In this document: one piece after another, positions 51,344 through 61,700 of the stretch
Layout of the letters: each line of letters opens with the position of its first letter
How positions within the stretch are numbered: position 1 is the stretch's first letter
From: Helicobacter canadensis MIT 98-5491
GTDB taxonomy: Bacteria; Campylobacterota; Campylobacteria; Campylobacterales; Helicobacteraceae
Length of the DNA stretch: 64,000 nucleotides
Direction: 5' to 3'
Assembly (NCBI RefSeq): GCF_000162575.1
Contig: NZ_CM000776.2
Coordinates: 1,331,629-1,395,628 of the forward strand
Position numbers and translations under genes: made by a program
The notes under the pieces: model-generated
The model's database searches: none
Told to the model about the DNA's origin: nothing
The model's input: the letters and a program-made list of their open reading frames with translations, nothing else

Positions 51344-52577
51344 TCTCTTGAGATTCTTCTACCCTAAGAGGATTAAAAAGGGCAATAATTTTTAAGATTA
51401 CATAACTCACAACTCCTGATAACACAAAACAAGCCAAAACCGCTACAATCTGCACAACTAGCAAACTAACATCACCACTATAAAACAACCCTTCTCCAGC
51501 AGCATCTTCCTTGATGATTCCATTCACAGAACTTGTCGCAAAAAGCCCAGTTGCGATTCCGCCCCATATTCCACCAACTCCATGCAAACCAAAAGCATCT
51601 AAAGTATCATCATATCCAAATTTGGATTTTAAATAACTAATAGCAAAAAAACAAATAGGCGATGCTATAAATCCTATCAAAACTGCTGCAAAAGGCGTAA
51701 CAAATCCAGCTGATGGTGTGATAGCTACAAGTCCTGCCACAATTCCTGTAATACTTCCCAATAAAGTAGGTTTGCCATATTTAATCCATTCTACCAACAT
51801 CCACGAAAGCATTGCACCAACCACAGAAAAATTAGTTGTCAAAAATGCATTCACCGCAACAGAATTTACACTCAAAGCACTTCCTGTATTAAATCCAAGC
51901 CATCCCATCCAAAGAAAAACAGCTCCAATGAAAGAAAGAGGTAAATTATGAGGCATAATTCCTTGTGCATATTTTCTCTTACCAAGCATAATACAGCCCA
52001 CAAGTCCAGCTACTCCAGCAGCGATATGCACTACTCCACCCCCTGCAAAGTCTAAAGAGCCAATCTCCATAAGCCAACCTCCGCCCCAAACCCAGTGTGC
52101 TAAAACATCATAAGCCAAAGTGCTCCAGCACAAAATAAAAATCAAAAGGGCACCAAAATGCATTCTTTCAGCCAAAGATCCTGTAATAATAGCCGCACCA
52201 ATTACCGCAAAAAGCATTTGGAAGAACATAAATAAATTTTCACTAACATTGCCTACACTTTGCCCATCAATGCCCACTAAAAAAATATGATTCAAATTCC
52301 CAATCAACAATCCAATATCATCGCCAAAAGCTAAAGTATAACCTATAATAATCCACTGCAATGCAATTAAAGCATACAAAATAACACTATTAATTGTTGT
52401 GCTTAAAACATTATTACGATTAACCATTCCAGCATAAAACATACCCAAAGCAGGAGTCATTAACAAAACAAGCCCACTACAAGCAATCAAAAACAAAGTA
52501 TCTACAGATAAAATCACATTCTCTGAAGCAAACCCAAAAACCGCTAACCCTAACATTAGTATAATTTTTTTCATCAT
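51297..52577 (-). CDS. amt: Ammonium transporter Amt
   Basis: Amt conducts ammonium across the inner membrane. The 426-residue protein starts with a cleavable-looking signal (to about residue 17) and has 11 membrane segments. Signature stretches are GMFYAGMVNRNNV, FAGGGVVHIAAGVAGL with the pore histidine, and FGLHGVGGIWGGIATGLFA with the twin partner. AAGGGTG precedes the start; ATG codons at 52577 and 52574 are both possible. glnK lies upstream in the usual glnK-amt pair. Confidence 0.96.
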   Translation of the reverse strand: MMKKIILMLGLAVFGFASENVILSVDTLFLIACSGLVLLMTPALGMFYAGMVNRNNVLSTTINSVILYALIALQWIIIGYTLAFGDDIGLLIGNLNHIFLVGIDGQSVGNVSENLFMFFQMLFAVIGAAIITGSLAERMHFGALLIFILCWSTLAYDVLAHWVWGGGWLMEIGSLDFAGGGVVHIAAGVAGLVGCIMLGKRKYAQGIMPHNLPLSFIGAVFLWMGWLGFNTGSALSVNSVAVNAFLTTNFSVVGAMLSWMLVEWIKYGKPTLLGSITGIVAGLVAITPSAGFVTPFAAVLIGFIASPICFFAISYLKSKFGYDDTLDAFGLHGVGGIWGGIATGLFATSSVNGIIKEDAAGEGLFYSGDVSLLVVQIVAVLACFVLSGVVSYVILKIIALFNPLRVEESQEINGLDQALHGEIAYR

Positions 52578-52595
52578 CTAACACCCTTTTCTTTA

Positions 52596-52943
52596 TTAAA
52601 TTGCATCTGTCCCTTCTTGATTAGTGCGAATCCTAATTACATTACTCACAGGATAAATAATAATCTTTCCATCCCCAACATTACCTGTATTAAGACATTC
52701 TTTGGCTACTTGTATAATTTCATCAACCATACTTTCTTTACTCAAGATTTCAATCCGAATCTTTGGAAGCAAATCAATACGCATTTCATTCCCACGATAC
52801 ACTTCTGTTTTTCCTTTTTGGTTCCCAGCACCCATTACATTACTCACTGTCATTCCTTTAATGCCCTTTGCAGACAAAGTATCTTTAAGCACATTGAGCT
52901 TTTCAGAACGCGTTATAATTTCAACTTTGTAAATTTTCTCCAT
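52596..52943 (-). CDS. glnK: P-II nitrogen regulatory protein GlnK
   Basis: GlnK senses ATP/ADP and 2-oxoglutarate and plugs Amt when nitrogen is sufficient. The 115-residue protein has the T-loop at about residues 38-58 and GDGKIIIYPVSNVIRIRT near the end. The tyrosine that is uridylylated in enteric P-II is replaced: YRGNEMRIDLLPKI has Met where Tyr51 would be. AAAAGGA is six bases before the chosen ATG at 52943; the ATG at 52949 touches that site. A TATAAT box is at 52975-52980. Confidence 0.94.
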   Translation of the reverse strand: MEKIYKVEIITRSEKLNVLKDTLSAKGIKGMTVSNVMGAGNQKGKTEVYRGNEMRIDLLPKIRIEILSKESMVDEIIQVAKECLNTGNVGDGKIIIYPVSNVIRIRTNQEGTDAI

Positions 52944-52974
52944 TGACATTCCTTTTTTTGAAATTCAAGTCGGA

Positions 52975-52980
52975 ATTATA
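52975..52980 (-). promoter_or_regulatory. -10 box of glnK-amt
   Basis: TATAAT on the - strand lies 31 bases before the glnK ATG, in the 144-base divergent gap shared with mnmH. Confidence 0.5.
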
Positions 52981-53052
52981 CTAACTTAAAACTTAACTTA
53001 ATTTTAATAACTAAATTATATTTTTAAGAAAATAATTATAAATTTTTTCTGC

Positions 53053-53058
53053 TACAAT
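53053..53058 (+). promoter_or_regulatory. Probable -10 box of mnmH
   Basis: TACAAT lies 29 bases before the GTG start of mnmH. The leader holds AAGGAATAAT close to the start. Confidence 0.4.
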
Positions 53059-53087
53059 ACTTTTTAATTTTACCCAAGGAATAATTT

Positions 53088-54095
53088 GTGCAAAAAGATA
53101 TTGAAATTCAAAATTTTTTAGATCAAAATCTTCCTTTGATTCTTGATGTCCGATCTCCTAGAGAATATGAACTTTCTCACATTCCAACTGCCATTAATTT
53201 TCCTGTTTTACAAAATGATGAATTTGAAAGAGTTGGCACACTTTATAGGCAAGATGCCTTTGGAGCTAAGATTCTTGGAGCAAGTTTGATTTGTCAAAAT
53301 ATCTCCACTCATCTCTTAAAGCTTAAAGAAAAAATCACTCCTGCTATTCCTTTTGGAATCTATTGTGCTAGAGGTGGAATGCGTAGCCACTCTTTTGCCC
53401 TTATTTTGCAACACATTGGATATCGCGTTTTGGTGCTAGAGGGAGGCTATAAATCCTATCGTAAGTTCATAACTCAAAGCCTAGATCAAGCCCCCACACA
53501 CCGATTCTTAACCCTCATTGGACCTACAGGCAGTGGTAAAAGTGAGATTATTAGTGCTTTTCATCACTCCTTAGATATTGAACAAATCGCTAAACACCTT
53601 GGCTCAAGTTTTGGTCAAATTTGCGGGAATCAACCTAGCGTTAAAATGTTTCAAAATCTAATTTTTACAAGATTAAGAGAATTACAAAATGCTCCTTTTG
53701 TGCTTGTTGAGGGAGAAAGCAAGAAGCTTGGCAATCTTATTTTGCCCACTCCACTCTATAATGCCTACCAAAAAGCACCCAAGATTCTTATCCTTTCACC
53801 CTTAGAGCAAAGAATCAAAAGAATCATCGCACAATATGGTAAAATTTCAGAAAAATTTTTCAAAGATTCGATGCAAAAAATTGCTCCCTTTATGAAAAAG
53901 CAATTTTGGCAAGAAGCCTATGATGCCTTTTTTGCCAATCAATTAGAAAAAGTTGCAGAAATTTTGCTGGTAGAATATTATGACAAAGTCTATAAAAAAG
54001 AATCTTTTCATCAAGTAGTGCATTATCAAAGCACTACCCAAGCCATTGCAGAAATCAAAGCTTTTGCAGAAGAATTTTATAAAATAAAGGAATAA
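53088..54095 (+). CDS. mnmH: tRNA 2-selenouridine synthase
   Basis: MnmH (SelU) replaces sulfur by selenium in 5-substituted 2-thiouridine at the tRNA wobble base, via a geranylated intermediate. The N-terminal rhodanese domain has [15 protein letters not shown] and the catalytic cysteine in [11 protein letters not shown] (C93). A P-loop, GPTGSGKSE (residues 145-153), follows. The 335-residue length is normal. The start is GTG at 53088 with AAGGAAT upstream. It implies a selenophosphate supply (SelD) elsewhere in the genome. prfB starts two bases after the stop. Confidence 0.93.
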   Translation: MQKDIEIQNFLDQNLPLILDVRSPREYELSHIPTAINFPVLQNDEFERVGTLYRQDAFGAKILGASLICQNISTHLLKLKEKITPAIPFGIYCARGGMRSHSFALILQHIGYRVLVLEGGYKSYRKFITQSLDQAPTHRFLTLIGPTGSGKSEIISAFHHSLDIEQIAKHLGSSFGQICGNQPSVKMFQNLIFTRLRELQNAPFVLVEGESKKLGNLILPTPLYNAYQKAPKILILSPLEQRIKRIIAQYGKISEKFFKDSMQKIAPFMKKQFWQEAYDAFFANQLEKVAEILLVEYYDKVYKKESFHQVVHYQSTTQAIAEIKAFAEEFYKIKE

Positions 54096-54097
54096 TT

Positions 54098-55189
54098 TTG
54101 GATAGTTATGAATATGGCGAATTACTTAAAGAGCTAGAAATCAAGCGACAAAATATTGAAAAAATTATGCAGCCTAGCCAATTACAATCAAGGATTGAAG
54201 AAATTGAATCTTTAGAGCAACAAAAAGAATTTTGGGAAGATTCTAAGAAAGCTGGAGAATACCAAAAAGAAAAAAAACGCTGCCTAAGACAGCTTGAAAA
54301 ATACAAAGAGGCAAGTCTAGCCCTTAGTGATGCCAAAGAGCTTTTTGAACTCTCAAGCGATGATGAAGAAACACTTAATGAGCTTTTTAACGAAGCGCCA
54401 ATGCTAGAAGAGCAAATCAAAAAAGCAGAAATTGAAGTTATGCTTAGCGGAGAACTTGATTCTAATAATGCAATCTTTACTATAACACCTGGAGCAGGTG
54501 GAACAGAATCGCAAGATTGGGCAAGTATGCTTTATCGAATGTATTTAAGGTGGGCGGAGAGATGCGGATTTAAAGTGGAACTTTTGGACTACCAAGAAGG
54601 CGATGAAGCAGGAATCAAAGATGCAAGTTTTATCATTAAAGGTGAAAATGCTTATGGTTACACGAAAGTTGAAAATGGGATTCACAGGCTTGTTCGAATC
54701 TCACCTTTTGATTCTAATGCCAAACGCCACACAAGCTTTGCCTCTGTGCAGGTAACGCCCGAAATTGATGATAACATTTCCATTGAAATTGAGGAAAAAG
54801 ATTTACGAATTGATACTTATAGAGCAAGTGGAGCGGGCGGACAACATATCAATAAAACCGAATCTGCCATTCGTATTACCCATATTCCAACAGGAATTGT
54901 CGTGCAATGTCAAAATGATAGAAGTCAGCACAAAAATAAAGCCACTGCCCTAAAAATGCTAAAATCTAAACTCTATGAACTAGAACAGCAAAAACGCAAT
55001 GAGCAAATTGCAAATGATGATAAAAGTGAGATTGGCTGGGGACATCAAATCCGATCTTATGTTTTAGCACCCTACCAACAAGTCAAAGATCTACGCTCCA
55101 ATATCGCTTATAGTAATGTTGAAGCTATCTTAGATGGAGATATTGATTCTATCTTAGAAGGTGTGCTTATCCACATTAATTCCAAATAA
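54098..55189 (+). CDS. prfB: Peptide chain release factor 2
   Basis: RF2 ends translation at UAA and UGA. The 363-residue protein has the stop-codon reading motif SPF (202-204) and the GGQ motif (247-249) in [15 protein letters not shown]. The frame is continuous from a TTG start, so the programmed +1 frameshift common in prfB genes is absent. Its presence means UGA is read as stop here, which bears on the cysD nonsense codon at 58296. AAAGGAATAATT precedes the start. Confidence 0.95.
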   Translation: MDSYEYGELLKELEIKRQNIEKIMQPSQLQSRIEEIESLEQQKEFWEDSKKAGEYQKEKKRCLRQLEKYKEASLALSDAKELFELSSDDEETLNELFNEAPMLEEQIKKAEIEVMLSGELDSNNAIFTITPGAGGTESQDWASMLYRMYLRWAERCGFKVELLDYQEGDEAGIKDASFIIKGENAYGYTKVENGIHRLVRISPFDSNAKRHTSFASVQVTPEIDDNISIEIEEKDLRIDTYRASGAGGQHINKTESAIRITHIPTGIVVQCQNDRSQHKNKATALKMLKSKLYELEQQKRNEQIANDDKSEIGWGHQIRSYVLAPYQQVKDLRSNIAYSNVEAILDGDIDSILEGVLIHINSK

Positions 55190-55208
55190 GACACACCAAT
55201 TATTTTGC

Positions 55209-55239
55209 AATCTAGAGATTAAGTTTTAGTCTCTAGATT
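55209..55239. terminator. Hairpin between convergent prfB and flavodoxin genes
   Basis: AATCTAGAGA and TCTCTAGATT form a 10-bp stem with an 11-base loop that contains TTTT. It lies 20 bases after the prfB stop and reaches the flavodoxin stop. Confidence 0.5.
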
Positions 55240-55750
55240 AGATAAATTCTTTTGCGATAGAATCGCACCACTTCTCTATTCTTGCATCGGTTAAATCTTC
55301 TTGATTATCCTCATCTAAAATCAATCCTATAAATTCGCCCTCTATAGCCGAATTTGATTCTTCATATTCATAACCTTGTGTGCTAGTTTTACCAATTATT
55401 TTTGCAGTTTTAGAAACTTGATTATAAATCTCAAAAACTCCATTACTAAAAGTATCGCTATAAGTGTCTTGATCCCCAAGCCCTACAAGTGCAACTACTT
55501 TGCCTTCAAAATCTGATGGACTTAAAGCAGTTAAAAACTCTTCCCAATCACTTTGAATCTCACCGCTTCCATAAGTTGGTGTCGCTAAAATTAGATTTGT
55601 AAATCCTTTTAAATCTTCCTTAGAAGCTTTAGCTACATCAAAAACCTCTACCTCTTTAGAATGTTTTTCGCGTAAATTTGTAGCGATTTTTTCTGCAACT
55701 CTTTGAGTATTTCCGCCATCACTTCCATAAAATAATCCGATTTTACTCAT
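55238..55750 (-). CDS. fldA: Flavodoxin
   Basis: This 170-residue FMN protein carries low-potential electrons. It starts MSKIGLFYGSDGGNTQRVAEKI, the phosphate-binding loop, and has ATPTYGSGEIQSDWEEF and LGDQDTYSDTFSNG around the flavin. In H. pylori FldA accepts electrons from pyruvate oxidoreductase and is essential. I start at 55750, where GGAG precedes the ATG; a TTG four codons earlier covers that site. Confidence 0.95.
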   Translation of the reverse strand: MSKIGLFYGSDGGNTQRVAEKIATNLREKHSKEVEVFDVAKASKEDLKGFTNLILATPTYGSGEIQSDWEEFLTALSPSDFEGKVVALVGLGDQDTYSDTFSNGVFEIYNQVSKTAKIIGKTSTQGYEYEESNSAIEGEFIGLILDEDNQEDLTDARIEKWCDSIAKEFI

Positions 55751-55884
55751 AATTTTCTCCAAATTTTTAATTTAAATGCGGCGAGTCTAGAATAATTATT
55801 CTTAAAAGATAATTATAATAATGTTTCTTATTAATAAAAACTAGATTTTCTTTCAAATATCTTGTAACTTCCTGTAACTTTGTA

Positions 55885-55890
55885 TATAAT
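55885..55890 (+). promoter_or_regulatory. -10 box of the Kef-type antiporter gene
   Basis: TATAAT places the transcript start near 55897. That is too close to the TTG at 55900 for a normal leader but fits a leader carrying AAGGGA ahead of the ATA codon at 55921. Confidence 0.5.
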
Positions 55891-55920
55891 TCAAAAAAAT
55901 TGTTTAATAAGGGATATTCC

Positions 55921-57657
55921 ATAGATACTTTATTTGTAATCGTTTGTGTTTTTGCAATGGCAGTCATTTCGGGGATTATTTTAAACAAGCTCAAAATACC
56001 CACTATTATTGGTTATATTGTTACTGGGGTTTTAACCGCCTATATTTTTAACTTTAGAGTTGAAGATTCCACTGATTTAAGCGAAATAGCCGAAATGGGA
56101 ATTGTCTTTTTGATGTTTATGATCGGACTTGATTTTAGCTTCAAAAAAATGTCTTCAATTAAGCAAGAAGTTTTTTTGTTTGGCGGTTTGCAAATTGGAC
56201 TTTCCATTCTAACTTTCTTTTTTATTTGCTATTCTCTTTTTGGATTTAACTTTGATACTTCTATTATTGTTGCTAGTGCGATTAGCCTTTCTTCAACCGC
56301 GATTGTTCTCAAACACCTTAATGAAGTTAATCAAACCAAAACTTCTTATGGAATCGCATCTGTAGGGATTCTAATCTTTCAAGACTTAGCGGTAATTCCT
56401 ATCCTTTTGATGATTAAGCTCCTAAGTAGCAAAGATCTAGCAATGAGTGATCTTTTGCTAACCACAGGCATTTCAGCCTTTATTGTTGTGCTTTTACTTT
56501 TATTGCCCGGTAGATTCTTAGCCAAAATCATCTTACGCTCTTCAGCTAAAATGAAAACCGATGAGATCTTTGTAGGAACGGTGTTTTTGATTGTTTTAGG
56601 TTCTGCTTTTTTAAGCCAATCTTTTGGTTTTTCAATGACACTTGGAGCGTTTTTATCAGGTATGATTATTTCAAGCACTTCTTATAAATACCAAGTTGCT
56701 GCCGTTTTAGTTTATTTCCGCGATCTTTTGCTTGGAATCTTTTTTATCACCATAGGAATGCAAGTTGATGTCATATTTTTAGCAAAATATTTCATTATTA
56801 TTATTCTTTTAGTTTTCCTCACACTTTTAGCAAAAACTCTTATTATGTTTGCTTTTTTGAGTTTCTTTAGGGGGACTAAAATCGCAATGAAAATTGCCCT
56901 CTCCCTTTCTCAAATTGGGGAATTCTCTTTTGCAATTTTCCTCCTTGCAAGCCAACACAAGATTCTAAACTTACAACTAGATGGTGGAATCTTAAAATAT
57001 GTTTTTGGAACAGAATTTTTTGCTTCCATTACTCCGACTGAAATTCATCAATTCCTTACGCTAATGGTTATTTTCTCAATGATTGCCACTCCTTTTATTC
57101 TTGATAATCTTGATAAATGCACCGCTTTTGCCCTAAAAACTATCAAGATTCCACAAAAAACTTCAACTACATACACGCAAGAACAACAAGAAGAGGAAAA
57201 AGAATCTAAAAAACGCATTCTTATTTGCGGCTATGGACTTGTAGGACAAAAAATATTTGACTTCTTAAAAGACTACGATATAGAGGTTTTTGGGATTGAT
57301 TCAAATTATGAGAGGGTAGAGAAAGGAATCATACGAGGCGATAAAATCATTTATGGGAACATCACTGATAAAATGATTTTTAGAGAAGTTGAGATTCAAA
57401 AGGTTACTGCAGTGATTTTATGCATTGAATCACCAGTAGAGATTGAAAAAGCTTGCAGACATATCCTAGCATTATCCAAATACACCAAAATCATTGTCCA
57501 AACACGCGATAATGCACTTGAATCAGAACTCAAAGCAATGGGGCTTTATGGTGTCATCAACTCCACAATGGAAATTGCAACAATCCTTTCAAATCTTGCC
57601 ATTGAAGCCATTAAAGAAGAGGAAGAAAAACAAGGTGAATCCACTAAAGAAATTTAA
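55921..57657 (+). CDS. Kef-type monovalent cation:proton antiporter with RCK domain
   Basis: This protein of about 578 residues has 12-13 membrane segments of the CPA2 antiporter family (GILIFQDLAVIPILLMIKL, SLSQIGEFSFAIFLLAS). A C-terminal TrkA_N/RCK domain begins RILICGYGLVGQKIFDFL at about residue 430. It should exchange K+ or Na+ for H+ under nucleotide control. The start is unusual: AAGGGA at 55909-55914 sits six bases before an in-frame ATA at 55921, whereas the only standard codon upstream is a TTG at 55900. I give the ATA position with low confidence in the exact start. A true terminator follows the stop. Confidence 0.85.
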   Translation: MDTLFVIVCVFAMAVISGIILNKLKIPTIIGYIVTGVLTAYIFNFRVEDSTDLSEIAEMGIVFLMFMIGLDFSFKKMSSIKQEVFLFGGLQIGLSILTFFFICYSLFGFNFDTSIIVASAISLSSTAIVLKHLNEVNQTKTSYGIASVGILIFQDLAVIPILLMIKLLSSKDLAMSDLLLTTGISAFIVVLLLLLPGRFLAKIILRSSAKMKTDEIFVGTVFLIVLGSAFLSQSFGFSMTLGAFLSGMIISSTSYKYQVAAVLVYFRDLLLGIFFITIGMQVDVIFLAKYFIIIILLVFLTLLAKTLIMFAFLSFFRGTKIAMKIALSLSQIGEFSFAIFLLASQHKILNLQLDGGILKYVFGTEFFASITPTEIHQFLTLMVIFSMIATPFILDNLDKCTAFALKTIKIPQKTSTTYTQEQQEEEKESKKRILICGYGLVGQKIFDFLKDYDIEVFGIDSNYERVEKGIIRGDKIIYGNITDKMIFREVEIQKVTAVILCIESPVEIEKACRHILALSKYTKIIVQTRDNALESELKAMGLYGVINSTMEIATILSNLAIEAIKEEEEKQGESTKEI

Positions 57658-57689
57658 AAATATCTTAAATTCCTTAAGGTATTTTTTTT
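57658..57689 (+). terminator. Rho-independent terminator after the Kef-type gene
   Basis: AAATATCTTAA and TTAAGGTATTT pair over 11 bases (one G-U) around a five-base loop, followed by a run of T to 57689. It begins right after the TAA. It separates the antiporter gene from the sulfate operon. Confidence 0.85.
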
Positions 57690-57785
57690 AATTAAGCAGA
57701 ATTTCAAATCAAACTTAAATTTACATTACATAACTAGAAACACATTAATCATAAAATACACTAAAAGCTTTAAGGAGGGAGTAAA

Positions 57786-58703
57786 ATGAGTAGCATTATA
57801 CAAAATAATTATTCTCATTTAGATTATCTTGAATCTGAATCAATCTATATTATGCGCGAAGTTATTGCCGAGTTTGAAAAACCTGCAATGCTTTATAGCA
57901 TAGGCAAAGATAGCTCTGTTATGCTCCATCTTCTACAAAAAGCTTTCTATCCAGCTCCCCTGCCAATTCCATTAGTGCATGTGGATACCACTTGGAAATT
58001 TAAAGAAATGATAGAATTTCGCGACAAAACTGCTAAAGAGCTTGGTGCCAAACTCATCGTCTATCAAAATCCAAAAATCAAGGAATTAAATCTTTCGCCC
58101 TTTACCCATGGTTCATCTATGCACACTGACATTTCAAAAACCCAAGGCTTAAAGCAAATGCTTGATTTATATCAATTTGATGCCGTATTTGGTGGTGCAA
58201 GACGCGATGAAGAAAAATCAAGAGCCAAAGAGAGAATCTATTCTTTCCGTGATGCCAATCACACATGGGATCCCAAAAACCAACGCCCAGAACTTTGAAA
58301 TCTCTATAATAGCCGACACAAAAAAGGTGAGTCTATCAGAGTTTTTCCACTGAGCAATTGGACAGAACTTGATATTTGGCAATATATCTATAAAGAAAAT
58401 ATTCCAATCCCTAGTCTATATTTTGCAAAAAAGCGTCCTGTTGTAGAATATATGGGAGCTAAAATCCTAGTAGATGATGAAAGAATGCCAAAAGAATTAG
58501 CAAAAAATGCTAAAGAAGAACTAGTGCGCTTTAGAACTCTTGGCTGCTACCCGCTAACAGGGGCGATTAATTCTAGTGCTAGTAATGTTTTAGAGATTAT
58601 TCAAGAACTTTTACTTTCAAAAAGTAGCGAAAGGCAAGGCAGACTAATCGATACAGATGAAGAAGCCAGTATGGAGAAAAAGAAAAAAGAGGGATATTTT
58701 TAA
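57786..58703 (+). pseudogene. cysD: Sulfate adenylyltransferase subunit 2 with an in-frame TGA
   Basis: CysD with CysN makes adenylyl sulfate (APS) from ATP and sulfate. The full frame of 305 codons matches the normal CysD length. It has the PP-loop SIGKDSS (residues 38-44), [15 protein letters not shown] and the C-terminal [14 protein letters not shown] and SERQGRLID. Codon 171 (58296-58298) is TGA where relatives have Trp in PELWNLYN. The reading frame continues intact for 134 codons to a TAA that overlaps the cysN ATG. AAGGAGGGAG precedes the start. It is either a recent nonsense mutation, a base-call error, or readthrough. Confidence 0.85.
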
Positions 58704-61700
58704 TGAATTTAAATGAAATAAAAGAATATTTAAAACAACACGAAAACAAGGAACTCTGTAGATTTATTACTTGTGGTAGTGTAGATGATGGAAAATCTAC
58801 TTTAATAGGCAGAATGCTTTATGATTCTAAAACACTTTTTGAAGATCAAATCAAAACTCTAGAAAAAGATAGTCAAAAAAATAAAAACTCAAAGGAAGGG
58901 CAAAATTTAGACTTTGCTCTTTTGGTGGATGGATTAGCAAGTGAGCGAGAACAAGGCATTACTATTGATGTAGCCTATCGCTTTTTTACCACTCAAAAAA
59001 GAAAATTTATCATAGCAGATACTCCAGGGCATGAGCAATATACGAGAAATATGGCTACAGGTGCTAGTAATGCTGATATTGCTATCCTTTTAATTGATGC
59101 TAGAAAAGGTGTCTTAACCCAAACCAAACGGCATTCTTATATCGTAAGCTTATTAGGCATTAAACAATTTATCATAGCAATCAACAAAATGGATTTAGTT
59201 GATTTCAAACAAGAAGTCTTTGATCAAATCACCAAAGACTATAAAGCAATTCTCCCTAGTTTGCAAAATTATGAAGATATTAAAATCCATTTTGTCCCCA
59301 TTTGCGCAATAGATGGCGATAACATCACCTCTAAAAGTGCCAATATGCCTTGGTATAGCGGAGAAACTCTATCTACACTATTAGACACTTTACCAATTAC
59401 CACAAATATCAATCAAGACTTTATTATGAGTGTGCAGTATGTCAATCGCCCACATTTAAACTTTAGGGGATTTTGTGGCAATATTGCAAGTGGAAGTGTG
59501 CGTGTAGGTGATGAGATTGTCATTCTCCCTAGCCTTAAAACTAGCAAAATTAAAGAAATTATCACTCCCAATATCAAAGAATTAAGACCTAGCAAAGATC
59601 AAAAAATACAAAGCTCAAAAAGTGCAAGTTTTCCAAGTGCCATTACGCTAACTCTAGAAGATGAAATTGACATTTCAAGAGGTGATATAATCACTGCTAA
59701 AAATGTAGAAATTCCTATTTCTAATGCCTTTAAAGCTATGATTATATGGATGAGTGAGATTCCACTCAATCTCCATGAAAACTATTTAATCAAAATAGCA
59801 AATCTCACAACTAATGTTATTTTTAGCCAAATTGATTTTAAAAAAGACATTAATACTTTTGAAGAATATCCTGCAAAAACTTTAGAGCTTAATGACATTG
59901 CAAAATGCACTTTAAATTTAAACAAAAAGACTGCCTTAGAAATCTACAAAAAGAACAAAACCTTAGGCAGCTTTATTATTATTGATAAATATTCTAATGA
60001 AACCTTGGCAGCAGGAATGATAGAAGAGATTCTAGACACTAAAAGCGAAAATAGAATCTACACTCAAGCCGAAAGAGAATTGAATGCATACATAAGAAAA
60101 AACTATCCTGAGTGGGAATGTAAAAAAAATATGAAAGTTATTGTTGCCCTAAGTATTTTAACCTTACTTCTTTTGCTTGTTAGTGGGAAATTTAGAGCTT
60201 CTTTGCCTTTTGGAGGAGTTGCTTTATTATACTATCTCTTGGGATATTTAGATCTAAAAACTTTTCTTGGATCATACACTAGTGATTCTTTAGTTGTTTT
60301 AGTGCTTTTATTGCTTGTTTCTATCGCGGTAGAAAAAAGTGCAGTTATGAGCTATGCATCAAAATTTATTATCGGCAAGAGCTATTATTTTTCTCTCTTT
60401 AAACTAGGTGTTATTGTAAGTGCAATTTCTGCATTTTTAAACAACACTGCTGTTGTAGCTAGTTTTATGGGATTAATCAAAAATAACAAATTTCAAAATC
60501 CCTCTAAATTGCTAATCCCACTTTCTTACTTTTCAATCGCAGGGGGAACTATGACTCTTATAGGCACTTCTACGAATTTAATAGTCAATTCCTTTGTAGT
60601 GCAAAATGGCTTAGAGAGTTTAAAGATTTTTGATTTTTTTGCAGTTGGCTTTTGCATTAGCTTAGGTGTGATGATTATTTTAATGCTTTTTAGCAAACTT
60701 CTACCAAACTATACTGACAAAGAACAAGAAATTTCTGAATACCTTATTAGCGCAAAAGTTTTACCCAATAGCCCTTTGATTGGTAAGAGTATCGAGAAAA
60801 ATGGCTTAAGAAAATTAGAATTTCTCTTTTTGATAGAAATCCTAAGAGAAGGCAGAAGTCTCTCCCCTGTAAGCCCAGATGAGATTATTTGCAAGGAAGA
60901 TCAATTAGTTTTTAGCGGAGATGTGGCACATTTAGAGACACTAAAAGAATTTAAAGGCTTAGAAATCGGCAAACAAAATCCCAAAATCAAAGATTTAGAG
61001 CTAGTAGATGCCATCATCACGCCTAATTCTAACTTGATTGGCAAAAGCGTCAAGGAAGCAAACTTTAGAACTAAATTTGATGCAGGAATCATTGCACTAA
61101 AAAAAGGCTCACAAAATATCTCTAAAATTGGTTCAAGCATCTTAAGTGCTGGAGATAGACTTATTCTAAGCGTGGGAAAGGATTTTAAAACGCGAGATAA
61201 TATTCTTAAAAATTTCTACATTATCTCCAATATTAATAAACTTCAAAAATTAAATAAAGCACAAAGTCTTTTCATTGTTTTTGGCTTTTTATCAGTCATT
61301 ACCCTCTCGGCCTTAGGCATCTTTTCTTTACTTAAAGCTTTAATTGTTTTTCTCTTTGTGTTACTAGTTTTTAAATTTCTCAAATTTGATGAAATTAAAA
61401 GGCGATTCCCGCTTGACATTTTTATTATTGTAGGCTCTTCACTTGCTATCACCAAAGTCCTAGTAGAGAGTGGTCTAGCCCAAGATTTTGCTAATCTCAT
61501 CATTAGCATTTTTGGGCAATATGGAGTTTATGGTAGCTTTATTGGAATCTACCTTTTAACCTTGCTTTTAACAGAGATGATTACCAATAATGCCGCTGCA
61601 GCCCTTGCCTTTCCTATTGCTCTTGCGACTGCACAAAGTCTAGGTGTTAGCCCTATACCTTTTATTTTCGCAGTTGCCTATGGAGCAAGTTGTGGATTTA

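Noticed and set aside
54098-54180. Programmed +1 frameshift in prfB
   Set aside because: The frame is continuous from the TTG start and there is no early in-frame TGA.
55767-56003. A 78-residue ORF on the - strand
   Set aside because: It lies mostly antisense to the Kef-type gene and its promoter, has no ribosome-binding site and shows no protein-like pattern.
58296-58340. Selenocysteine insertion at the cysD TGA
   Set aside because: The expected residue is a conserved Trp, not Cys, and a one-base TGG-to-TGA change explains it. I saw no convincing bacterial SECIS stem just after the codon.
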